NCBI GenBank assembly: GCA_947652605.1
Contig: OX393577.1
Location: 56,754,108-56,818,107 of the forward strand
Direction: 5' to 3'
From: Elmis aenea
Taxonomy: Eukaryota; Arthropoda; Insecta; Coleoptera; Elmidae
DNA: 64,000 nt
Positions 55,107 through 64,000 of this stretch are shown piece by piece. A model generated the notes under the pieces. It had not been told where the DNA came from. It searched no databases and was given only the letters and a program-made list of their open reading frames with translations. Every line of letters starts with the position of its first letter. Position 1 is the first letter of the stretch. Both the position numbers and the translations under genes were made by a program.

Positions 55107-56394
55107 CCGGGTGTCACACGTTCATGGTACACCCGCTTTTTTTTCTTTGGTTTTGATTTTAAATAAATGAGATTTTGGACATATGACATTGGCAAAAAAC
55201 CGGGCTTTTTGAGCCGTTGCACATATTTGTTTCACTTCCGGTTTCGCCGGAAATGACCCCAACTTTGTTATTTTAAATGAAACACCCTGTATATTTTTAC
55301 ATTTTTGGGAAGAGGAAGTGATTTTTGATACAACTGCACTATTTTCGTTAATTTTTATAACCTCAAAATTTTTTTAAAACAAAATTTTGTTTTTTATTAA
55401 GGGTGCCGTGACCTGCACAAATTGATTTTTATTATGTCAAGAATTGTCCAAAAAATGTTTTTGTAAATTTTAAATGACATTTAGGTACTTTAATCGGCTT
55501 TGAAGGTTGAGGAATCGGTTTTTTGACAAAAAGTCAATTTTTTTAAATGAAACCATGCTGGTACTGGCGGTTATTTAAATGGATCATCTTTTAACGAATC
55601 CATCGATACCAATAACTTGTATTTTTATTAAAAATCTACTTCAAAAATTTCAAATTATTGTGAAAATTTATTAAGAGATCCTGTTAATCGCAGTACACTG
55701 TGCATAACTACAACAAAACAAATGATCGTTGTTTTATGTTTAACTACTATAGTCATTTAATTAAAAAGTCTAAAAATTTTGGTAATCATTTTTACATAAT
55801 TAGATTACTGCGATTAAGAGGATCTCTTAATAAATTTTCACAATAATTTGAAATTTTTGAAGTAGATTTATAATAAAAATACAAGTTATTGGTATCGATG
55901 GATTCGTTAGAAGATGATCCATTTAAATAACCGCTAGTACCAGCATGGTTCCATTTAAAAAAATTGACTTTTTGTCAAAAAACCGATTCCTCAACCTTCA
56001 AAGCCGATTAAAGTAACCTAAATGTCATTTAAAATTTACAAAAATGGTTTTTGGACAATTGTTGACATAATAAAAATCAATTTGTGCAGGTCACGGCACC
56101 CTTAATAAAAAACTAAATTTTGTTTTAAAAAAATTTTGAGGTTATAAAAATTAACGAAAATAGTGCAGTTGTATCAAAAATCACTTCCTCTTCCCAAAAA
56201 TGTAAAAATATACAGGGTGTTCCATTTAAAATAACAAAGTTAGGGTCATTTCCGGCGAAACCGGAAGTGAAACAAATGTGTGCAACGGCTCAAAAAGCAC
56301 GTTTTTTTGCATATATCATATGTCTAAAATTTCATTTATTTAAAATCAAAACTAAAGAAAAAAAGGGGGTGTACCATGAACGTGTGACACCCGG
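55107..56394. mobile_element. 1.29-kb palindromic MITE, CCGGGTGTCACAC ends
   Basis: CCGGGTGTCACACGTTCATG at the left and its exact reverse complement at the right, flanked by TATA on each side. The arms of about 600 bp match closely (GGTATCGATGGATTC, TCACTTCCGGTTTCGCCGG, AAAGCCGATTAAAGT and their inverses) around a loop at about 55710-55800. An internal ACACCCTGTATATTTTTACA suggests an older MITE is embedded in each arm. It is non-coding. Confidence 0.85.
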
Positions 56395-56398
56395 TATA

Positions 56399-57137
56399 GT
56401 CCCATTGCCGCTATGAGAAAGTTGGAGGGTTCGTGTACCTTGGCCATACCCTGGTATATAGAGGTACCCTAGGCGCCCTTATTTACATTACATTAATTTG
56501 GTCCGACCGTCAGTACCAAAAATCGGTGTTGTACCTGTATCTGTACTTGTATTACCGATTACCAGCATCCTTACGTTAAATTGTCGCGCATAGTAAAAAC
56601 AAAAACGAATGGGTAGACTTTGTTAAATTGTTTTTTAAGTTTTCAACCGTCAAATGCGTGAAGTAGTTAAACTATAATTTTAAAACGTAAAAATGTACAA
56701 GCGTATTTGAAACTTAAAACTTCTTTCGGATAGAACTTATTACTTAGGACTGGAGGCTTTCCTGCTTATTTCCTTGCTGGCTAAGGTTTCTGGAATAGTT
56801 GTTCTAACTGTCGGTGATCTCTAAATAACCTAAACAAACCCTTAAACTGCCGAACTTTCATGTTTAGAAGTTTCTGCGTAAATCGCTTTGTTGTTAAAAC
56901 TAAGTTGTGATGTATTCTGCGTTGTTATTGTAACTCAACGTTGTTGGAGCACTGTTTGTTATTTTTGTAAGTCTTAAGATGTGACCATTGGGCGTTGGAT
57001 CTATGAAACAATAACTTTGAAGCTAGTCATTTCCATTATCACCCTTATTGTAGTTGTTTTTGAAAAAGTAAAACTGTAATAAGATTGGAAAATTGGCTTC
57101 AATATTACTATATTTACAAAAGGTTTATGTTTAGTTG
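56399..57137. other. No gene seen
   Basis: No domain or RNA gene. GGTACCCTAGGCGCCCTTA near 56461 has an inverted relative near 54469, on the other side of the 55107 palindrome. The two may be parts of one older repeat. Confidence 0.4.
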
Positions 57138-57145
57138 GTTTCATG

Positions 57146-58366
57146 CAGGGTGGATAAAAATCATGATTTTTTTAAAAAAATCAAAAAAATCGATTTATTT
57201 GATTTAAATCAGATTTTTTTGATTTAAATCAAATGTACCATATTATCGAATTTAGTGACATATTCACATGCTATTTCTGTTTTGTGCTAATATATTTAAT
57301 AACCAATATATTTAATTCATTGGTGAATTTTTGTCAAAATGAAAAATTAAATATATTGATTAAGAATTTTGAAAAAATCAGTGCTAAATGGTGAGGTTTA
57401 ATTAATTATATACAGGGTGAGTCATTCATTAGTGCGGGATCGGTCGATTGTGGCTAAATGGCTTGAGATATGAAGTTGATTCAAATGCTATTTTATACAG
57501 TTTTTTCTAAACAACACAATAAAAATATTTTCAAATATACAGGGTGAGTCACCTTTCTGGAATTAATAGCAACTTTTATATTTCAAATACAACACCCAAT
57601 TTTTTATTTATTATTTTTGATCGCCTTAATTTTAGCTTTGCATCAATATAAAATACTACAAGTTTTTATACGGCGTTATAAAAAAAAAGTTATTTTCTAA
57701 ATTATTCAATTTAAAAAATTCTCCTGAAGTTATTTTGAAATACAGAGTTGTAATTTGGTATGGACATGCATTTCTCTGTTCGCTCGATATGAAAAAATTT
57801 GAATCACACATACAGGGCTACAGGGGTGTTTATAAATAGGTGGCAACTTCCATGATTTTCAAAAGCTCGTAACTCGATTTTTTCAAATGCAAACCCCTGT
57901 ATTTTTTTATGTCATCGAATTCATTTTTAAAAGAGCTTCATATTTTGTTAAGTATGTCCTATACCCAAAACTCATACTTTTCGAGATATTCGACATTTTT
58001 TTTCAAATCGTTATTGAAGCAATAGAGTGCCGTGGAAATTGAAAAAACTGACTGTTCACTACGCTAACGTCAAAAACTTGTCATTTATATTTTGAATTAT
58101 TGCATTTCCACAATGAATATTACTTTACAAGAGCAAATTGATATGGTTTATTCACCATTTCGTGTATTTAATTACTAATAGTAATACAATTTTATTTTAT
58201 TATAAATTAATATTATATTGTACTCATATAATCTGTGATTTACATTGATAATTTTTTTTAAAAAATCACTTGATTTAAATCAATGATTTTTTTAAAGAAA
58301 TCACTTGATTTAAATCATGATTTAAATCGTGATTTAAATCAATTGATTTAAATCTGCTCAACCCTG
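57146..58366. mobile_element. hAT-type element with GATTTAAATC iterons
   Basis: A 1221-bp element flanked by a perfect 8-bp duplication, GTTTCATG (57138-57145 and 58367-58374). Ends are CAGGGTGGATAAAAAT and, reversed, CAGGGTTGAGCAGATT. GATTTAAATC words are repeated about ten times, at 57190-57235 and 58265-58352. No hAT transposase is present; part of the interior comes from other inserted MITEs. Confidence 0.88.
57413..58165 (+). mobile_element. CAGGGTGAGTCA MITE material nested in the hAT element
   Basis: TACAGGGTGAGTCA starts at about 57412 and again at about 57538, each with different text after it. At 58111 the frame MNITLQEQIDMVYSPF resembles the first residues of the DUF4817-type transposase start, then breaks off. 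The borders are uncertain. Confidence 0.45.
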
Positions 58367-58374
58367 GTTTCATG

Positions 58375-59338
58375 TAATAGGAATTATTTTGTATTTTCTG
58401 TAATAAACGTACTATAATTTTTATTTTTAATTCGTGTAAATATTGTTTTCTTATTTTTAAAATTAGATTGTATATAAGGTAACCAGAATTTATTTATTAT
58501 AATATGCCTTTGAAAACGTGTTAATTAAGGTAGACTGAATTATAAAAGAAATTAAATGGAATTTAAAAAAAGTCGATTTTTGGATAGATACAAAAAAAAA
58601 CTGAAAACTGCAGTCTTATAAGGAATTAATTAAAAATTAGTTTTTAAATAGTTTGGTAAAAATATTAAAAATAATTTTGGTGATAATTTAATTAAAGCGT
58701 TCATGAAGATCACTATAAATTTTATATTTTTTTGCAGATTTTTATCAGTTATCGTAAAATGGGTTTTATACAAAAATATCTATAACGTGGGCTATTCTTC
58801 TTCGGAGTTGTTGGCACAGCATACCTAACTATAAAATACGTGTATGTAATATAAATTTAATTAGGTTAAAATAATTATTGACAATATTAAACTTAAATAC
58901 AAACATTAAATTTTAAAACAAATAAAATATGACAGGAATACTGCTCAATAATACTGATTTAATGATGCTATTCTTAACATTGATTGTTATAATATGTAAT
59001 AATTTTATAAAACAACATTTTAGCTTGTTTTTTTTATTATAATGTATTTTAAAATTACAATTTTGAACTGTACAAGACATTTTTTGACAAGTCAGGTTCT
59101 CAGTGTATTAGAAAGAAAAACATGTATTTTTCTGGAACACATGAAGCAGCCATTATGCAAACAAATAAAACTGGTCTCAGATATATCCAAAGCCGACTAA
59201 TTAATTTCTATTAAATATTTAATTTGTGCTATTAATTATCAAGAAAACCGTAATAACTCGAAAAATATTAATTTTAGACATAATAGACCTTTAACAAATT
59301 TTAAAGGTAATTAAATTATCGATAAGAATATGTAAAAA
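58375..59338. other. No gene seen
   Basis: Very AT-rich sequence, no recognised element. Confidence 0.45.
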
Positions 59339-59342
59339 TATA

Positions 59343-60906
59343 CAGGGTGCCCATTTTTCTAACCTGTTGTATGGGTAACTCCGTTAATATTAGAGATACA
59401 GAAACGTTTAAATTAGCAAATTTGTGCAGAATTTAAAGGGAAATCTGATGCCATTTTCAAATTTGACCTACGTCATCAGCTTTTTGAAATATTTTGAAAA
59501 AACTGAAAAAGGTCGATTTTTTCCAACTTGAATAATTCCGTAACCATATGAGCTAGAACAAAAATAAAAATTGGCTTTTATAGATATTTTTACGTAGATT
59601 TTAAATATGTTAACGAAATTTTCATAGCACTCTCGATTTCCGAGTTATAGCACAAACTTGCATTTTTTTAAATGGAAGTCATAGTTGGCTGTGGTCTTAT
59701 TAAAAAGGTTATTTTTTTCTCGTTTCAATGATATAAGGTTTGTTATGCTTTACTCTTGTAGTTTTTCTTTAAATAAGCAAAAATCATTTTACGTGTTCAC
59801 TGCCTACTAATAGATGGGAGTTATCCCGTGTTGATGTTTTTTTTTTTTTCGATGTGACATTTAAGAGTTGTCTCTTATTGATATTGTAGCAGTTATTAAC
59901 CAGTTACAAATTTTAAAAACAAAACCTCATAGTTTGTCAAATACAATTTATTGTTTGTTATACGTATGTCTCTCTCTCTCGTGTTAATCAAAATTTTTGT
60001 TTATTATAAATTTCAAAAACAATGTTTTTTAATAAAGAAATATTATCAGGCTTTTTGGTATACCTGTATTTTTTAAATTGGTTTCTAATAACGAAAATAA
60101 TTTCTTTCTTGGTTGGCTCCTTTCCATAAATCTTTGCAAATACATTTCACTTGAATTTCTACTATTTCTATTACAAGCGTAGTAATAGAAAAGCATGTGG
60201 TTTTTTTCTTCATTAGAACACATTGTTTTTGAAATTTACAATAAACTCAATCATAAATTTTGATCAACACGAGAGAGAGATTTATACGTAAAACAAACAA
60301 TAAATTATATTTGACAAACTCTGAGTTTTTTTTTTTTTTATTAGTAACTGGCTAATAACTGCTACACTAACAATAAGAGACAACTCTTAAATGTCACATC
60401 AAAAAAAAAGAACATCAACACGGGATAACTTCCATCTATTAGTAGGCTGTGAACATGTAAAATGATTTTTGCTTATTTAAAGAAAAACTACAACAGTAAA
60501 GCATAACAAACCTTATATCATTGAAACGAGAAAAAAATAACCTTTTTAATAAGACCACAGCCAACTATGACTTCCATTTAAAAAAATGCAAGTTTGTGCT
60601 ATAACTCGGAAATCGAGAGTGCTATGAAAATTTCGTTAACATATTTAAAATCTACGTAAAAAAATCTATAAAAGCCAATTTTTATTTTTGTTCTAACTCA
60701 TATGGTTACGGAATTATTCAAGTTTGAAAAAATCGACCTTTTTCAGTTTTTTCAAAATATTTCAAAAAGTTGATAACGTAGGTCAAATTTGAAAATGGCA
60801 TCAGATTTCCCTTTAAATTCTGCACAAATTTGCTAATTTAAACGTTTCTGTATCTCTAATATTAACGGAGTTACCCATACAACAGGTTAGAAAAATGGGC
60901 ACCCTG
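59343..60906. mobile_element. 1.56-kb palindromic element, CAGGGTGCCC ends
   Basis: CAGGGTGCCCATTTTTCTAA at the left and its exact reverse complement at the right, flanked by TATA. The outermost 100 or so bases of the two arms appear identical, and the arms run about 690 bp each to a loop at about 60035-60215. The loop encodes a transposase N-terminal relic on the minus strand. It is the longest and best-matched palindrome in the window. Confidence 0.88.
60029..60223 (-). pseudogene. DUF4817-like transposase N-terminal domain in the palindrome loop
   Basis: A 64-residue frame begins MCSNEEKNHMLFYYYACNRN and continues YLQRFMERSQPRKKLFSLLE, TNLKNTG. This follows the helix-turn-helix pattern of DUF4817 domains in arthropod transposon proteins (T.EE...M...Y..C..N...A...Y..RFP.R..P....F..L...L..TG). 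The frame ends soon after, where the arm begins. I infer that the palindrome descends from a transposon that encoded such a protein. Confidence 0.72.
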
Positions 60907-60910
60907 TATA

Positions 60911-60986
60911 GGGTGTTCTATTTAAAAAAAAATACTTATCCGTGTTTGAAGTTTATCCAATTGGACCGAGCATAAAATACACCCTG
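60911..60986. mobile_element. Tiny MITE, GGGTGTTCTATTT ends
   Basis: A 76-bp segment between TA dinucleotides with ends GGGTGTTCTATTTAAA and AAATACACCCTG. It abuts the large palindrome and shares its flanking TATA. A relative of its left end lies at about 61226. Confidence 0.5.
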
Positions 60987-60987
60987 T

Positions 60988-62901
60988 ATATTATTTTAAA
61001 ATTATAACTAGTCAACAATCACTATGATACTATTGTAGAACAAAGTTTCAAAGGAATTCGTTCTGAAATTGCTATGTTGTGAAACCTCAATATTTTCTTA
61101 AGAGTCCTGTCTGCCAAAATTTTTATAAAAACTTAAATAACTTAAAAACGATTAATTTTAGACAGATACAACATTATACATTTTAAAAGACAATTTAATT
61201 CTGCGTCTTAACAGTGCAAAATATACAGGGTGTTCTATTTAAGAAAACAAAGTGACGTATCGGTGCTCAAACACTGTTTATAGTTGAAAATAATTTTAGG
61301 TTCTGTAGTAAATTACCACTGTTATTCAAAACTATTTTTCTCTAAAATATCACAATACGAGATATTAATCCGTTACGTTAATTTTTGTACACTCTGTATG
61401 TAAACGGTAACAGAACTCGAATAGCCGCCTGTTATTCGTCAAATATAACGCACCAAAATGTTGCTATGAAAACCTCTTCCAATTTAGCCCTTAACTGAGC
61501 ATCCGAACTATTCATTTAAATTAAATACTCATATTCCACTACCAGATATTCTGTTGGCTTTTTTTTAACTCTAAATAAATTTCGTACTCAACAAACACCC
61601 GGAACATCTCAAGTGTTTTGTAAAACGCTTTCTTAATGGTATTTTACGGGTATTTTTTACAGTGTGGCTACAATTTAAATCAATAGAACTTTGGTCTATA
61701 TCGTAATAACTATGTACATTACTTATAACATTATTAATATTTTTATGGACATCTGCAGATAATGTAAATTATGTTCCAACTAATATTATTTTGTGCTATC
61801 TTTAACAGTTAAAAAGATAATTGCATTTGAAAGTGCTCCGTGTTTTAGTTTTATATTCCATTCTGCTCAAACGGATGGCTATAACAGTTAAACTGCATTC
61901 AATATTTTACATATTTTTTTCCAATTTTGCAGCTTTATCCGACTTTGTGAGTCTAATAATAACAAAGTTATCCTTGTAACGTGCCACTCTGTATAACTTG
62001 GCTTAACATGTCTATATATTAGTGTAATAACTGCCTCTGGGAACAACCAAGAGATACGATATTACTTTCTACCTTAATAGGGTTAAGGAAAATAAACAAC
62101 TACACCTTTACGACAGTAGCGTAAAACAATATTTTAACTTAATATTCAATTCAGCTTTTGCATATTTCATAAGGCTTGCATGTCCGTGTTATTATGAACA
62201 TTAACATTATATGAAAGATCTGAATAAATCTAATATACTTTGCCGTTTCAGCTTCCACTAAACCTGCATAGAAAATATACCTTTGTATGTTTAGGTTGCT
62301 ACATGACTGCAAATTACGTTCTTAAATAAAATATTGCCGTAATTTGTATAAAATTGGAAATATTTGTGTTAAAATAAGAAAATATCACCAAAAAACCTTG
62401 GAAGAAAATTTAACAAAAAAAAAATTACAAAAAAAATTTAAAGAAAAAAATCACAAAGTTATTCTCTGAAATATTTTTAAAATGAAATTGTTGTAAACAA
62501 GTAGTGCCACATTATAGCAATTTTATTACTTAGTGAGTTTCTATTATACCGGGTGATTTAGTTTTACTGTCGCACCCTTATAACTCTGTTATTTTAAGAG
62601 GAAACTCCAGCTAACTTAAGATTTTTGTAAAACACAGGTAATTTTATATCAGATGCAAAATGTTATTTCTACAATGAAATATTTAAGACTGGTGATAGTC
62701 CCTTTATCCTTTATTATACAGTACATTTTTTATTATCTTAAATAAACAATTTACTTTAAATCCAATCATTCGTTAATATCTGAAAAAATGAGTTTTGATA
62801 AAAGGTTTACAAAATCTTAACGATTTTCATATTTGAGGAGACAAAACACGATTAAACAGTTGCAATACACCAAATAACCTAAATGTTAATCAAAAAGAAA
62901 T
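60988..62901. other. No gene; scattered single MITE ends
   Basis: ATATACAGGGTGTTCTATTT near 61221, CACTCTGTA near 61389 and 61986, and TACCGGGTGATTTAG near 62550 are CAGGGTG-type ends without clear partners. No protein was recognised. Confidence 0.5.
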
Positions 62902-62922
62902 ATCTTCTTCTTCTTCTTCTTT
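62902..62922 (-). repeat. GAA microsatellite tail of a LINE
   Basis: On the minus strand the LINE 3' end runs into repeated GAA units (six TTC on the plus strand). A short microsatellite instead of poly(A) is typical of some LINE clades. Confidence 0.7.
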
Positions 62923-62938
62923 TACAAAGCCTTATGCC

Positions 62939-64000
62939 TCACGGCGTCGGCTTTTGGTGATTCTCCACCCAGCTTTTCCAGATCTTTTTGTCTGCCGTCA
63001 TTGCTCTCAACTCCCCAACTGTTATCCCTCTTTCACGGGCTATTTGTTCTATCCTGTTTTCCATGTTAGTTGTTGGCCTTCCTACCCGCCTTTTCCCATA
63101 CCTCCTACTTTCTGTTATTTTTTTTGTCATAGATTCTGGCGGCATCCTCTGCACGTGTCCGTACCATTTTAATTGTTTTTCTTCGATATTTTGGGTTATT
63201 TGTTTTTGTTGTAGGTTATTCTGGATGTCTTTATTTTTGCACTTATCTCTTTTTGTTTTTCCCGCTATTTTTCTTAAGAATCTCATTTCTGCTGCTGTTA
63301 TTCTTTTCTCATGTTTAGATGTTAGTGGCCATGTTTCACTACCATACAGCATAGTTGGGATTACGACCGTGTTGTATATTCTGGTTTTTGTTTGTGCACT
63401 AATTTCTTTTTTCCCATGGATAGTTTTGTTTAGTTGGTAGTAAATTCTCGTGCTTTTTCTGGTTCTGTTTAGGATTTCTGCGTCAATTTTCCCATCTTCG
63501 CTAATTTTCGTTCCTAAGTACTCTATTGTCGAGACTTGCTCCAGTACGTCGTCTCCGCATTTGATGTTTTGCTGGTCATCATCGTTTATTTTCATTATTT
63601 TTGTTTTCCCTGTGTTTATTTCCATTCCCATTTGTTGTATCGTTTCGTTCCACTGATTCAAGGATTTTTGTATGTCTTCTCTATTTTCCCCCACTATTAT
63701 TATATCGTCTGCATATAATAGGCACTGTATCTGGATGGGCCAAAGATCTTTGAATCCGACTGTTACTTTCGGAGTATTTTTTTTACAGGTCTTCAGTATT
63801 TTGTCCATATAAATATTGAATAATAGGGGGCTTAGGCTATCACCCTGTTTGATTCCTCTTTGTAGTGTAAATTTTCTGGAGCTTTTGCCTTTTATTCGTA
63901 CTTCCGCTATAACTTTTCTGTATACACTTTTTATTGCCTTGGTGAGTTTTTCCGTGACCTTCAGTTCTTCTAAGCAGTTCCACAATCTTCCTCTTGTTAC
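62939..64000 (-). CDS. LINE reverse transcriptase, C-terminal part (runs off window)
   Basis: The frame is open from the window edge to a stop at 62939. The TTG at 63983-63985 is not a start, since matching sequence continues upstream. Numbering from it: motif B RGIKQGDSLSPLLFNIY (43-59), motif C YADD (91-94), thumb and connection region (EYLGTKISEDGKID), GSETWPLTS, then WYGHVQRM and GRRYGKRRVGRP-type basic tail ending near residue 348. This copies element RNA at the target. No stop or shift was seen in the visible part. The clade is not assigned. It is the same general family as the relic at 31827-33540. Confidence 0.9.
   Translation of the reverse strand, partial: VTRGRLWNCLEELKVTEKLTKAIKSVYRKVIAEVRIKGKSSRKFTLQRGIKQGDSLSPLLFNIYMDKILKTCKKNTPKVTVGFKDLWPIQIQCLLYADDIIIVGENREDIQKSLNQWNETIQQMGMEINTGKTKIMKINDDDQQNIKCGDDVLEQVSTIEYLGTKISEDGKIDAEILNRTRKSTRIYYQLNKTIHGKKEISAQTKTRIYNTVVIPTMLYGSETWPLTSKHEKRITAAEMRFLRKIAGKTKRDKCKNKDIQNNLQQKQITQNIEEKQLKWYGHVQRMPPESMTKKITESRRYGKRRVGRPTTNMENRIEQIARERGITVGELRAMTADKKIWKSWVENHQKPTP

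Noticed and set aside
19036..60906. CRISPR-like or phage-related interpretation of the repeats
   Set aside because: The repeats are long inverted arms or short degenerate tandems without regular unique spacers, and the window is eukaryotic.

Overview
This window looks like intergenic DNA from an AT-rich arthropod genome, most likely an insect. The evidence is the mix of element families: a Ty3/gypsy LTR retrotransposon, non-LTR (LINE) reverse transcriptases, a Penelope-like GIY-YIG fragment, mariner, pogo, piggyBac and hAT relics, tRNA-derived SINEs, and many TA-flanked MITEs with CAGGGTG-type ends. The species cannot be named from sequence alone. I found no convincing host protein gene, rRNA, genuine tRNA or CRISPR. 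Nearly every protein signal belongs to a mobile element.

Layout. 1-8.9 kb: a piggyBac relic, a SINE, an inverted-repeat element, a MITE, and a Russian-doll stack of palindromes with a second piggyBac relic inside it. 11.2-12.4 kb: a LINE fragment with an RNase H domain, flanked by unusually long direct repeats. 13.3-17.5 kb: two more SINEs, one sitting inside a third piggyBac-like relic, and a MITE. 18.1-20.4 kb: three nested palindromic MITEs. 21.5-22.5 kb: a fourth piggyBac relic. 22.6-33.5 kb: an old LINE relic split by an apparently young, complete 9.2-kb Ty3/gypsy element on the minus strand (LTRs 22610-24063 and 30369-31822, 4-bp target duplication AGAG, open gag and pol) and by a deleted mariner (32270-33189). 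34.5-36.7 kb: a pogo-type transposon with nine subterminal repeats and a frameshifted transposase, next to a jockey-type 3' end. 41-41.9 kb: a hAT relic. 43.1-47.5 kb: a palindromic MITE split by a Penelope-like element, a small hAT-like insert and a 2.3-kb insert, the last carrying two further elements. 49-60.9 kb: further large palindromes (690 bp to 1.56 kb), a hAT MITE, and a 1.2-kb hAT-type element with a perfect 8-bp duplication. 62.9-64 kb: the 3' end of another LINE, whose reverse-transcriptase frame runs off the window.

The only elements that look functional here are the LTR retrotransposon (intact Gag and Pol, no difference seen between its LTRs where compared) and possibly the LINE at the right edge. 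The rest are relics. The most unusual feature is the density and depth of nested long inverted repeats. These could fold as long hairpins if transcribed, and in one case the loop holds a recognisable DUF4817-like transposase N-terminus.
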